Below the pieces are notes generated by a model. The model saw nothing but the letters and a program-made list of their open reading frames with translations. It made no database searches and had not been told where the DNA came from. Below, in pieces: positions 10,102-20,964 of a stretch of DNA of 37,382 nt. Where the stretch lies: assembly GCF_000149955.1 (NCBI RefSeq), contig NW_017264854.1, positions 27,718 through 65,099 on the forward strand, given 5' to 3'. A program made the position numbers and the translations under genes. The stretch's first letter is position 1. The number at the start of each line of letters is the position of its first letter. The DNA is from Fusarium oxysporum f. sp. lycopersici 4287. Its lineage: Eukaryota; Ascomycota; Sordariomycetes; Hypocreales; Nectriaceae.

Positions 10102-11230
10102 TCCCTAAGTCCAGAGCTATTCATTAATGTGCATTTTATTATATGCCGATTGAGATTAAATTATCAATAGCAAGTTGAAATTACCTGTGATAATTGGTAA
10201 TGTGGCGTGCGGGGATATGTCGGACTTTTTTGGCCCGACATTTTTGGAACCGGTCTAGCCGCAGTTTACCAGGCCCTACCTGTATCTCGCCTAGCGATTG
10301 CTTCTTGATTCTAGGACCGACATGCCTCCCGGGACTTCTTTTTTGTCACGAACTTTCATTCTATTTTGAATTGGGATGCCACTACAAGCTTTCTTGGGAA
10401 TGTCCATCAACCATACCAGTGTAGGAAGAAGCCCTAAACTGTAAAAGCCTCTGACGACTCCGTTTAGCTGGAGGACGCCTGACAACAATTCAGCTACAAG
10501 GCCTGTAATAATCCCAGAGAAACCTCTATACGACTCGAAAATGCACTGTGGTCACAAGTCCAACAGCAAAAAAAAAAAAAAAAACAGGATTGTGGCAGGT
10601 ATATAACGTAGTCTATGGTGTAGAAGATTAATAGGATACAAGAGGTTAAGCTAGACATCCAAGCTCTATTAATTACCATCCGGTGTTGATGCCATATCTA
10701 CCTCACTAATTCAACGCCGACAGTTCGAGCTAAGTAATTTATGATGGCCAGCAGGCAGGATATGAGTCAAAACATGCCCTTATTGCCTGTGGCGGTACCA
10801 CCTATGCTCTCTAACCCTGTCGCCAGATAATACTCATCCTCATCACTTCTACGTCATTCGCAAATCCAACTTAATCGCAATACTTCAAACGGGCATCAAA
10901 TGAATTCAATAGAGGCATTTTCAAATGATTATCAGAACCCTAACAACTCGAGATCTGCATCACTTGCTTATTGAGTATATTGCACGTCAGATACATTACA
11001 CTTTAAATAAAATGAACTCTGTAACTATGTAGGACTCCGGCTTTATAGTGCCCGGCTCTTTAAGATATTCAGTAAATCGACAGAGTAAAGTTACTAATCC
11101 AATACTGGATAGTATCTTCTAAATCAAGGAATGTCAGAGCTATAGAGCAGTACAAGTCCACCAAAACTATCAGTAACCTCGCATCCATAATAATTGTACT
11201 TATTCCAGAGAAGGTATTATGCGGTTGTAA
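10102..11230. other. intergenic, no gene recognised
   Basis: There is no convincing coding sequence on either strand. The stretch contains a run of about 19 A at 10567-10585 and a small inverted repeat TGTCGG...CCCGACA near 10218-10239. The sequence just after the Tc1 relic may be its 3' flank. Confidence 0.5.
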
Positions 11231-11294
11231 TCAATCAGTCATTGCATGCCCAGGATAGCTATTACTTCCAAGATCATCATTACTCCACAGCATT

Positions 11295-12277
11295 TTATGG
11301 GTATCCAGGCCAGATACATCTGCCATGCTTGAAAATCTGGCCATCGGGGCAGACACATCTGCCATGCTGAAAGACTTGGCCATCGGGGCAGATACATCTG
11401 CCATGCTTGAAAATCTGGCCATCGGGGCAGATACATCTGCCATGCTTGAAAATCTGGCCATCGGGGCAGATACATCTGCCGTGCTTGAAAATCTGGCCAT
11501 CGGGGCAGATACATCTGCCGTGCTTGATAATCTGGCCATCGGGGCAGATACATCTGCCATGCTTGAAAATCTGGCCATCGGGGCAGACACATCTGCCATG
11601 CTGAAAGACTTGGCCATCGGGGCAGATACATCTGCCATGCTGAAAGACTTGGCCATCGGGGCAGATACATCTGCCATGCTTGAAAATCTGGCCATCGGGG
11701 CAGATACATCTGCCATGCTTGAAAATCTGGCCATCAGGGCAGACACATCTGCCATGCTTGAAAATCTGGCCATCGGGGCAGACACATCTGCCATGCTTGA
11801 AAATCTGGCCATCGGGGCAGATACATCTGCCATGCTTGAAAATCTGGCCATCGGGGCAGATACATCTGCCATGCTTGAAAATCTGGCCATCGGGGCAGAC
11901 ACATCTGCCGTGCTTTGAAAATCTGGCCATCGGGGCAGATACATCTGCCATGCTTGAAAATCTGGCCATCGGGGCAGATACATCTGCCATGCTTGAAAAT
12001 CTGGCCATCGGGGCAGACACATCTGCCATGCTTGAAAATCTGGCCATCGGGGCAGACACATCTGCCATGCTGAAAGACTTGACCATCGGGGCAGATACAT
12101 CTGCCATGCTGAAAGACTTGGGCATCAGGGCAGATGATATGGCTAGTGCGCTGAAGAAGGTTGCCCTCGGCCTACCCTGGCTTCCTGATCATTGGTGGTA
12201 GGCTCGACATGCGGCATAGCCTTGACAGTGAGGGCCAGGGCAAGGAGATTGACAAAGAGGTATGTGATATGCATCAT
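11295..12277 (-). CDS. secreted cysteine tandem-repeat protein (frameshifted)
   Basis: Not a family I recognise. Exon 1 (12277-12176) encodes MMHITYLFVNLLALALTVKA, a good signal peptide, then about 14 residues. A proposed 67-nt intron (12109-12175, GTAGGC...CTTTCAG) joins it in phase to the repeat array, read as 13-residue units HGRC[IV]CPDGQ[IV]F[KQ], about 20 times. Each unit carries a C-x-C pair, so the protein may be extracellular and disulfide-rich, perhaps EGF/EB-like. No dibasic Kex2 sites separate the units. One extra T in 11914-11916 shifts the frame after about five repeats. Ignoring it, the protein would be about 304 aa ending ...RCIWPGYP at 11295; taken literally, translation ends at 11239 with a different C-terminus. 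A TATA box 160 bp upstream supports a real gene. The intron is my inference. Confidence 0.5.
11323..12141. repeat. 39-bp tandem repeat array, about 21 units
   Basis: The units are nearly identical 39-mers built on ATCTGCCATGCTTGAAAATC plus TGGCCATCGGGGCAGATAC. A second variant replaces the middle with CTGAAAGACTTGG; it occurs at units 2, 8 and 9 and at the 12.1-kb end. Because 39 is a multiple of 3 and the unit has few stops, four or more reading frames stay open along the array, so open frames alone prove nothing here. The only length change noticed is an extra T in unit 16. Confidence 0.95.
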
Positions 12278-12436
12278 GGATAATTATGTTTGTCTTTCAG
12301 GGAAGGCTAGTTGCGGTAAATTATAATAGGGGAACCAAGGATTTCTTTATTCAACAATCGAGAATTAGAAGAATAAACAAGAGCATACCTTTCTGGGGAG
12401 GACTAATAATGCGGCTGCAGTGTGCGATGAGCTGAG

Positions 12437-12444
12437 TTTATATA
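12437..12444 (-). promoter_or_regulatory. TATA box of the secreted repeat gene
   Basis: TATATAAA on the minus strand, 160 bp upstream of the ATG at 12277. The spacing matches that of the TATA box found in front of the CFEM gene. Confidence 0.55.
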
Positions 12445-12449
12445 GACTT

Positions 12450-14275
12450 CTGTGTTGCATCCTATGTATAAGTATCAATCATGGTGCTCTATTAAGTTTT
12501 CATTTTCCATTCTCGAGAAGGAGACATATTCCACCTTACAATTTCGAGCCCTTGGACTGCGGCCAATTCTCCTAGAATCTACCTAGCTATACACGTGATG
12601 CCGTCTTTTAATAAGGTTCGACCAATTACCAGAATCGGCCGCCCTCCAAAAGTCAGCTTCACTTAGCGGATACGGGTTGGTTCATATGACCGCGCCATGG
12701 CGGAAATAGAAATAAGATTATACGATGTTACAATGCATCGATTGGTTTTGGGGGTGGACTGATTCATTACCATAGGGCAAGCTAAGACACATCATGAGAC
12801 ACGACAGAAGTTGACCTGGCGTCTAAGCCCTGAGGTGTTCTACAGGTCCGAGCGATACAACGTCCGTGTTCTGCATTTAGTATATACTGTGCTTGGTGCA
12901 CTGAGTATTTCATCCGATTACAGGAAGAACAAACAGGAAAGAATGTTTCGGATGTTATTAGGCATCATTGAACTAAAGGGAGATACTCCTAGTGACCCCG
13001 GGAATTTAGTGATACATAGTCGTATATTGCCATATGTACCGATATTGGGACAGCTATGCCTCCAAAAAATGAGGTAGGCGCTGGATGAATAGGTAAGGTG
13101 GGATAATAGTGTATGGGTGTTTAGATACTGTGGTTTGAGTCGTATGACCTTCTTATGCCTAACAGAGGTCCTCGTCTTTCATGGGCGAATACGAGCTTTG
13201 AGATAAACCACTGAAAGCTAGTTCTAGAAATATGACGTTATAATGATTAATATTCTGCCAACAATACTGGTAAATAACCATTGTCCCAAATAGTACAACA
13301 GTATATGGCTATTTATATGCAAAGGCACTCAGAGTTAGGATGAGAATAGCAGATTGGCAGTTTGGGTACAGTGGGAGTCAGACGGAGTGGGATGGGGGAA
13401 TGGTCGTTGGTTATCCCATGACAGACTTCCACCCTTTCATATCTTCACCGATGATATGCCATCGGTTACCAAACGACGTGACGCACACTGACGTTTAAGC
13501 CTCTCGTTCTGTTAGCCTCGATGAGTGAACAGCCTCCAAGCTCGTAAGACTGTCGCAGTGAGGACTTGATCAGATGCGATCAAATCATTAATAACATTAA
13601 ATTTAAATCGGCAGATGGAACCTACTCCTCGTATCCACAAAAGAATAAGTTCCACTCTCTGACAGGCATGTCTCGGTCGGACCACCTCCATGTGATCTTG
13701 AGCATCAATTCGAAGGCTTGGCCAGCAGCAAGGGAAGTCGACGTTCAGTCCTAGAAAACTACAGTTTGCAAAATGTTACGACCCCATTACAATCCTTGAC
13801 GTTGCGATCCAGACCACTAAGGACCCTGACAACAGGAATAGAAGCGAAGATTATACGCTGGGATACTTCAACGGCACAAGTTGGCAATACTCAACCTGCT
13901 TAACTCAACTATTCCCTATTTATATCTATCGTAATTGTGGGCCAACCCTGTGTAATTCCTTCAATACACATGAACTCTGTCCAAGAAAAACTCAGGTTGA
14001 CACCGATCAACCTTATAATCTCGATATAAGCCAAGATAATCAATTGCCTCACACCTGCCTCTTGTTGGATTAGTGATAGCGCCTTGATAAAAAAAACGTG
14101 TATTTTGTGAGTCCCCGGATATATCAATACCTGGTAGCGGGGAAATACCTAAAAAAGGACAGAACAGACACGGAAGAAGAAGGACGAGTTCCTGGGGGCT
14201 AGATTGATCATCACTTGTGAAAATTAAACCTCATTTTAATTGGACATCAACTCTACTCGCGTATCCAACACCTCT
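12450..14275. other. intergenic, no gene recognised
   Basis: Only short open frames occur on both strands, none with a recognisable motif. An 88-codon frame at 12811-13077 (+) starts at TTG and shows nothing diagnostic. Base composition is mixed to slightly AT-rich. Confidence 0.4.
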
Positions 14276-14279
14276 GAAG

Positions 14280-14385
14280 ATATGCCTAGGGATAACTTGT
14301 CAGAATTGCCATAAGTTGCGTTTTCGTTGCGACCGAACCTGCAAGAAAAACGGACCTAGAGTCTTTGCGGCAGGTACATTTTATT
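14280..14385 (+). pseudogene. Zn(II)2Cys6 DNA-binding domain relic
   Basis: The frame reads ITCQNCHKLRFRCDRTCKKNG. This resembles the first half of a fungal binuclear zinc cluster (C-x2-C-x6-C) followed by a shortened second half (C-x3-C). The normal second half has three cysteines and longer spacing, so part is missing. A GTACAT donor-like site follows at 14372, and a stop comes shortly after in the unspliced frame. No downstream transcription-factor sequence was found. It is probably a fragment; chance resemblance cannot be excluded. Confidence 0.35.
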
Positions 14386-14788
14386 AGTAATGAGCTACGT
14401 TCCCTAGGATCAATGGTGCACCGGCAAGCAGCACATCAAGGCTGGCTGCCAGTACTACCCCCTTGCTATCCTCTTACACGTACTTAGCACATCCCAGTCC
14501 ATATCTCGCGGGGACAAGTAACGGCACATAAGAGCAAGTGAAGGCCTTTGCTCTCGAATCGTTAAAAGGGATACTTAGTTAAAAGTGGCATATTGGAGAG
14601 TTTTACGTTTAGAATGCTAAACATGTGATAGTGTAAGAGCAAGCACTAACATGGAATTACCGAGTCATCAAAGTAACATTAATGACGTTCCCCAAATCTG
14701 GACGAATGACAACCGATTAGTGGTGAAAAGCCTTGCAATATCTGACCATTAAGTGTGTAACCCATGATTAGGAGCCAATGTACAGTTT

Positions 14789-14867
14789 ATCCACCAGATG
14801 TATGTATGTATATTCATCCACCAGACTGTATGTATGTATGTATGTATATTTAATTCATCCACCAGAC
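14789..14867. repeat. interspersed TGTA microsatellite
   Basis: Three copies of ATCCACCAGA are separated by (TGTA)n runs of different length (14798-14813 and 14827-14849). This is a compound repeat that has probably grown by slippage. Confidence 0.7.
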
Positions 14868-14869
14868 AG

Positions 14870-16930
14870 CCAGCACTGAGCGCGCGTATAGGGTAAATTG
14901 GCTTAGTAATCGCCAATCTCTCATTGAGTTGATAAACTAAACGCTTTCGTTGAACGTATTGATATTGAGTTGGCCTAATTGATGAGATATTTGTAGCATG
15001 CTCAATAAAGTATTACGTAAGACTGGGGAAACTTCTTAGTTATACCTGGAGCCACCACGGTTGCACTTGTGGCCGTCTCAGCTTTTACAGCTCCTTCCGT
15101 ACTATCCAAATCCTAGCCACCAACAGATCGGACCATCTTATTCATACCGTCTCAACAGTACGGCAGGTGGTACCGCATGGTACCTACATGCGGCGGAGCT
15201 GTATCTTTCCAATATGGTAAGAAGTTCGATAGCTGGGCTGTTATCTTCCGGCAGCGCAGCGAATCTCGGGTCCGCTAGCTCCATCGATCCACAGTAGTCT
15301 TTGATGTCTTTCACTACTCTGCCTTTCAGCTGATGCTCTTGTCGATGGTGCGACTCGATGCCGGCACCGGGTCGAACAGTTGCATAACCCTTACCCCAGA
15401 ATGGCGCTAACTAACCCTAAGCACCAATCATTGACTCGGCTTCGACCAAGCGATAAGGGCGCAATTTGTTGACCCCACAACCCCAGTTTGGTGGACGATT
15501 TGACTCAAATCGCCTGCGAATAGTGCAGGCCCGGTGGCCCCTCAATATTCAGGAACCAATAGTGAATAAGACAGCACAATGGCTTGGCGCATATAACGGC
15601 GCCGATGCTCGAGTACGGATCAAAGTCTTGGGCCTCAGACATAAGCAAATGCTTTTGTCTCATAGACAAAGGGAAGTGAACCTCCAATCATGGCCAGACC
15701 GAGAGTCGAGAACTTCGAAACTAGCAAAGTACAATCACTTCGTATCACTTCGTATCACGTGTAACAAGAGACGGTGAAAACGGTCATAGACGAAGGCAAC
15801 ATGACAGGATACAGCTACATTCAATAGTTCTATCACGAAACGGCAAGACTACTGACCACAGCATGTTCAATGGCCCCATGGCTGGCCGATCAATGGTTAT
15901 TACCATATACCCGGGTCACCTTGCATGCGCATTGACCCAACCACCGACTTCCGCTGATCCAGTGCGGGATGCAAACCTTAGCACAGACTACATTTATGTC
16001 ATATCTAGTCATAACCAATGGTCGGAGATGCACAGCGTTGCTACTGGATCCTCGGCATGAGTCTTATTGGCGAAGCTCGGGATGCCAAAAAATGTTGATT
16101 AGTCTTCGTCTCCGGACCCGGTACCTGGGCCGGAGATCAAGATCGACATGATCCTTCATCAAAATTGAGATCTTAGTGATGGTCAAAGAGACAGACGAAG
16201 CTTGGCAAGAATGCCAAGGACCAGCCCCAGAGAATCTCACTAGATATTCAGCTCCAGGAACTCAACATGCATTAATGACGTCGACTTTCAAGTCGCGCAT
16301 TGGTCATTCCCTAAAGCAGCAATGAGCTTTACGAGAACCAAGCTACTAGGAAATCTAAGGAGATTGTAAAAAGGACGGTGGTTATACTGGGGAATCTAAA
16401 AATATCTCTGTGCAGTTCACAGCGACGTTGACAGTAGTGGAAAGGGACACCCGCTCTTAGTAGCCAACGGTCACCTTGTTCGTTTCGGGTTTGGCCCAGG
16501 GCCCATATTGAGTGCCACAGGTAATAAACGGCCAGTCATACTTGGACACAGCTGCCGTGGGCATCGGGGCTAAAGTGAATGGTGGAGTGGAGGACTAGAG
16601 TTTGGACTACTGCAAGCCATGCCAATAGTCTTGCCAGTCTCATCGAGACCCCGGGTGATTTCGATCCGACCCCTTCGTGCGGCCATCCCACGGTACTTAT
16701 CGTATCATATGGTATCTTCAAATTGTCTCCGTTTGATACCAATGGTAGTTCTGGTCTCGATCAACTGTAGTAGCAAAACGAGCAGTGACAAGACTCCTAA
16801 TAGTCTTGAGAATCACCATTGTGCGTATATACCTATAGAATGATTCATCTTGCTTGTATATTATCCGATGAAAGCTTCACAATCTTGGCCACCTTGGCAC
16901 CAAGACAAATGTATCCGGCGCCTGCATCTT
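14870..16930. other. intergenic, no gene recognised
   Basis: Scattered frames of 60-100 codons show no motif, plausible splicing or signal peptide. CACTTCGTAT repeats twice at about 15738-15757. I see nothing that supports a gene or a known element. Confidence 0.4.
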
Positions 16931-16932
16931 CC

Positions 16933-17629
16933 TTACATCAGAAAGAATAAGAACAGCATCCAACCCCAAGTCAGTCCGATAGACGCAAGTCCGGCGCTGA
17001 TCGAGTTCGCACCTGCAGTTGGAACGGGCGTTGGAGACACAGGTGCAGGTGCAGTTGGTGTCGCGACAGGAGGCTGAGTGGGTACCTTGATATGCAGTTG
17101 GTCCACGATCGTCTTACGGAGGGAGGTAGGCTTACAACAGGTGGAGGAACAATGGGTGCAGTAGCCGATGCTACAGCGCCCGACTCGACGGTCGTGGCAC
17201 TGGGCAGTCCGGAGGCAGACTCGGTAGACACACCGGCAGCCTCGCAAAGGCGAAGACCGGCAGAGATCGCAGCTTTATTATATTAGATCATGGTTCAGCA
17301 TAAGGATAGATGGGCGTACCAGAGGCGTCAGATGCACTGCAGCTGGTGTCGACGCAGCCGACAAACGATTGTGCAAACCCTTGGGCTTTGCAGACGCAAC
17401 CCGGGTCCTCAGAGCCACACTTGCTGTCTTGGATGGCCTTCAGAGCGCATGGTTGCTGCGTTGGATGTCAGATTAGACTCAAAGCTGCAGTGAGGGTAGA
17501 TCAACTTACTGCGCACTGGGGGAGAACAGAGCCGCCCTGCCCACCACTCTCTACGCCACTCTGGGTAGTGGTCTGTGCTAACACAGAGGAGGACAGGAGA
17601 GCAGTGACGAGAAGGAAGAAGGATTTCAT
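16933..17629 (-). CDS. CFEM-domain GPI-anchored cell-wall protein
   Basis: CFEM proteins are fungal surface proteins; some bind haem, others act in wall integrity or host contact. Four exons are proposed: 17629-17510, 17455-17320, 17272-17136 and 17085-16933 (the last may start at 17073), giving about 177-181 aa. Introns are 54 nt (GTAAGT...ACGCAG), 47 nt (GTACGC...TAAAG) and 50 or 62 nt (GTAAGC...). The protein has a signal peptide MKSFFLLVTALLSSSVLA, then the CFEM domain with eight cysteines at about 39, 43, 53, 60, 62, 74, 79 and 95: PQCAQPCALKAIQ, KCGSEDPGCVC, GCVDTSC, RLCEAAG. The Asp in CGSEDPGC sits where Rbt5/Csa2-type proteins coordinate haem iron. A Ser/Thr/Pro/Ala-rich linker follows, then a C-terminal hydrophobic tail LTWGWMLFLFFLM after small residues, as in GPI signals. 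No single long frame spans it, so it is easy to miss. Confidence 0.88.
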
Positions 17630-17792
17630 CTTGAATCAAGTTGAGAGTAATTTTACGTTATCAGATGGCCGTTTGGTGATCAGTCTGATATACTGTATAC
17701 AGGAAATGCTGTATGGGATTAGGCGTGATAGGATGGCGACAGTGAATTTCTTGCATCTGGAGGCTCTCAATGGAGTCTGGGGAAGTGTCAGC

Positions 17793-17799
17793 TTATATA
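17793..17799 (-). promoter_or_regulatory. TATA box of the CFEM gene
   Basis: TATATAA on the minus strand, about 165 bp upstream of the ATG at 17629. Plus-strand CCAAT occurs farther upstream at 17821-17825. Confidence 0.55.
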
Positions 17800-17829
17800 G
17801 AGGAGTCGTGCTTCAGCTGGTCCAATGAG

Positions 17830-18300
17830 AGACAGAGGGTGCGATGAACACTCGATCTGCAGTCAGTCACTACGCGAGATAGGGCGTTTGAGGGGGTAGA
17901 AAGATCGGCATGCATGTGTAACTGACAATTCTATTTCCAAGGTCCAAGCTCAATCTCACGGGCCAATAATAGCGGCGTCTCAGATGTCGGATGCAAAGCT
18001 CGGAGCTTACCAGTCGAATCGGAGCGGCCAAAGGGCTAGCCGAGGGGATGAGCTCGGGCACATGTCTGGTCATGCTAACGATTTCTGGTGGAGAGATTGT
18101 TCAGTAATTGTATTTAGGAAATGTTGAGAGGAGAATATCTGGTTATTGCGTGGATTGTATCCTTGGGACCTGGTAATCCCGTCAATTCTCATTGTTAAGT
18201 CAAAACAAGCTACACACATAACAATGTTCACTCAATGCTTGTCTCAGAGGCTAACTGCAATTAGGTGGCTGCATCGTATTTCCCGACACCTTAGCGGTAT
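17830..18300. other. intergenic, no gene recognised
   Basis: This lies between the CFEM promoter and the terminus of the pogo-like relic. No coding or structural signal was seen. Confidence 0.4.
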
Positions 18301-18308
18301 ACTTTGTA

Positions 18309-19530
18309 CCATGCAGTAGTACCCCTCCACCGGTAAGAACCCTCTACCAGTAAGCAAAGAAAATTGTTCTCCATACAAAATTCACTTTTTCAATCTTAAA
18401 AGGAAAAAAATGAACAAAAACAGTACAAGTAAATTTATTTCCATAATTCGAGTTAGAATCGAATGAATTTTGATATTTTCTCGGTCTTTTTACTTCACAA
18501 CCTGTGCGGGTGCGTACGACGGGTAATTCTTCCGCCTCCAAATTTGGACCTTCATCCTCTTGCATCCCTCCCACCTCAATCACATCCTCAATAGCCCCTG
18601 TTTCTTTAATTGCTTAGTTTAGCTCGGAAATAGTTTCTCCAGCCACTAGGGCTTCGACTAATGTCATGAAATTCTTGTTGGGATTGGACATCGCCTTCCT
18701 CCACCTGCTTTTACTCAACCGGCTGATTTCCTCCTTCATACTGGCGTTTTATGCCGTTATCAAGGCTGCCTTTAGAGTTCCTCGCGATAAATAGCCTTCG
18801 AGGCATTTAAAGCTCCATGAAATAGTAGTTGGAGAGAATGAGACCATTGAGCTGTCAGGTAACACCAATATATGTTGTTGAAAAAGCAAGTAACCATCCA
18901 CTCATCCTGGATTTTAAGTCAGCAACATTTATGCTTCAGACCAGGTATATGCTCATTAATTCATGACTTATACAGCCATCTAACATAATGAGCCTGGAAC
19001 CAGGCTCATCTTCTGGTTGCGCTTGGGGAAGATAGACCTCTCTGAGCCACTCGACTGCGATATGGTTGTCCGTCCAGCCGTTGTTAGAAGTGATGTAATA
19101 CCAGTCGGCTATCTTCTTGAACTCATTGATAAACCGGTGTTGCTGAAGTTCTTTGCCTTTGAACATAATACATTGTTTCAGAAACGGCCATCTGCAGTCA
19201 CGGCTTCGATAAAGCTAGTCCAAGCACGGGACTGAAAGCCAGTGAGGACAGCCTGCCTCTTCAGATCACTGCTCTAATAACCAAGGAATCCAAACCTATA
19301 TTCGCAATGTATTAGTGAGTTTTAGAACAAAAACGATAAATACTCACCAAATATGTTCCTACTCCTTTGGAGTCCGGTGTGCCTGTGGATCTCTTGATCG
19401 GTACATTATCCTGACTGCCCGTCATGAGGGTCAGGTGTCGACCATGTAGTTCATCCGGCAAGCATCTCGGCGCTATCGCTGTTGTTTCCAGGTCTCCCGT
19501 GTATATGTTCTGGTCAATCAATAAAGTGTG
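18309..19530 (-). pseudogene. pogo/Fot1-like transposase relic (family A)
   Basis: Read on the minus strand, this is a decayed pogo-type DDE transposase. It shows SRAWTSFIEAVTADG (about 19200), KGKELQQHRFINEF and WYYITSNNGWTDNHIAVEWL (about 19020-19160), DEWMVTCFFNNIYW (about 18870), a C-terminal coil, and RTRTGCEVKRPRK (about 18490). An intron at the conserved position precedes GLDSLVI. In the element at 28766 the third catalytic Asp lies in QPLD; here the region reads QLLFH, and about 100 nt are missing after it. Several stops and frameshifts are present. The low-coordinate end is TA then CCATGCAGTAGTACC (18309), and a similar terminus recurs at 28699. The 5' end is not identifiable; sequence of uncertain origin reaches about 19545, where a LINE tail starts. 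Confidence 0.8.
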
Positions 19531-19534
19531 ACCA

Positions 19535-20130
19535 AGCAGACACATGCTCTCCTAGCTTCGCACGGAATGCCTAGAATAAATAACTACCTGGACAAGATTG
19601 GAGCAGCAGAATCGGAGATGAGTAACTGTGGGCAAACAGTCGAAATGATGGGACACTTTCTATTTCGGTGTACGCAATGTGACGCGCAGCAAGATGGCAT
19701 GCGACGACTCGGACAGAAAATAATGGGAAACCTCTCGTTCTTTGTGGGGGAAAGGCAGCATCAGATGGCCTTAGATGGGCACCTTGACTTACACCCTGGA
19801 CACGAAGAGACTCGATGCAAACCAAAATGGATGACTCACTTTCCAACCATATTTCGAGGCCAAATCTGACGATACCACCACCAAAGGGCCTCAATTTAGC
19901 AGACCAAGCTCTAGTTGCTGAGGATAGGAACCCTTGGAGAAACTGGCCTTCGAGCAGGCCTGTCACAAGGTCAAGTGAGACGAGACTAAACTAGCAGTGA
20001 GGAGCCTGGGACTTCCGGGAGACGCGAGCAGAAATGCTTAGAACTAGGAATAGCCTAGCGTACTTGGCCCTACGAGTTTAGTCCTCCCAGGTGGAATAAA
20101 TTTCATTCATTCGTTCATTCTCACGTCATA
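19535..20130 (+). mobile_element. second LINE 3' end, decayed
   Basis: The frame at 19528-19869 has a LINE ORF2 C-terminal tail: PRINNYLDKIGAAESEMSNCGQ followed by METVEHFLFRC-like MMGHFLFRCTQCDAQQDGM. The typical C-x-C is reduced. A 3' untranslated region follows, sharing GAGGATAGGAAC and TTGGAGAAA-like words with the copy at 1-805. It ends in AATAAATTTCATTCATTCGTTCATTC at 20095-20122, a simple-repeat tail typical of some fungal LINEs. The tail differs from the first copy, so this is a different family. Confidence 0.7.
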
Positions 20131-20134
20131 TTGA

Positions 20135-20960
20135 CACCATTTCATCAATTCGATTCAAGTTACGGGCTAGAAGCGCCGTAATTCACTTTCTCATGAAAAT
20201 TGGCTTGAACTTGAATTGACCGCCGCACTGGGTGCATCACACCACCGGCACGAGGACACAGAGGTACCATATTGTCGGGACTTTGAGTTCCCTACCGTTA
20301 CATAATGGTCTGGACCCGATATTAACGGATCGAATTTTTAACCTTACAATCGAGCACATCACGACAGATAGCATCGCGGATCGACTCAGATAACTAACGA
20401 CAACGATTTCGACGACCTCCTTAGCTGCCATTTAACAAAAATTGTTATAGAGACCCGGTCTGTATTCCGTACCAACTTCACTCGCTTAGTGTCAGACAAT
20501 TGGCTCTACAGGGATCTGAGATGGCATCAGGAAATTAATGAGGATTATCTGAGGAACAAAATCTTAATGACAGGATGCACTGAGTCGTGCAGCTCTTTAT
20601 ACACAATTGAAAGCGTTGCCTGTTCTAGGCAGTAGCAGCTGCCACCCCGAGGTCATGGCCCGCAGCCATCACCGGCCCCGCACATGGCAGCGACCGTTTA
20701 TTGACCAGCAGAAACCTCTCATCTCTATTCTCTATTCTCTCCATTTTTCCCTATCATTTATCCTCGCCGTCTCCATTTCCTCTCTAGGGCCTTCCCTTGG
20801 CTAACCAAATCCTACCTTACAACCTGATGCGGAATAATGACGTGCGGTAAAATCATTTTCAGTAGCCTCCAAAAGCCAATCCTTTCATACAGCGATACAA
20901 TTCGCAATCCCATTCATACAATTATTCCCCCAGATCTCAACACTCTCGCCCACAAGCCCA
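20135..20960. other. upstream region of the CDK-like gene
   Basis: No gene was recognised. The last 200 bp are pyrimidine-rich on the plus strand (TCTCTATTCTCTATTCTCTCC around 20720), as is common in fungal promoters. Confidence 0.4.
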
Positions 20961-20964
20961 CAGT

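Noticed and set aside
11325..11918. Plus-strand protein of MLENLAIGADTSA repeats
   Set aside because: Open only because the unit is a multiple of three with few stops. There is no signal, promoter or end structure on this strand, while the minus strand has a signal-peptide exon and a TATA box.
11323..12141. CRISPR array
   Set aside because: The 39-bp units are contiguous with no unique spacers, lie in a fungal context and encode protein repeats.
11295..12277. RiPP (dikaritin/ustiloxin-like) precursor
   Set aside because: Signal peptide plus repeats fits superficially, but there are no KR/RR Kex2 sites between units, no typical Tyr-containing core, and no UstYa-like or peptidase genes in the window.
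12811..13077. 88-codon ORF as a gene
   Set aside because: TTG start, no motif, no splice context; treated as chance.
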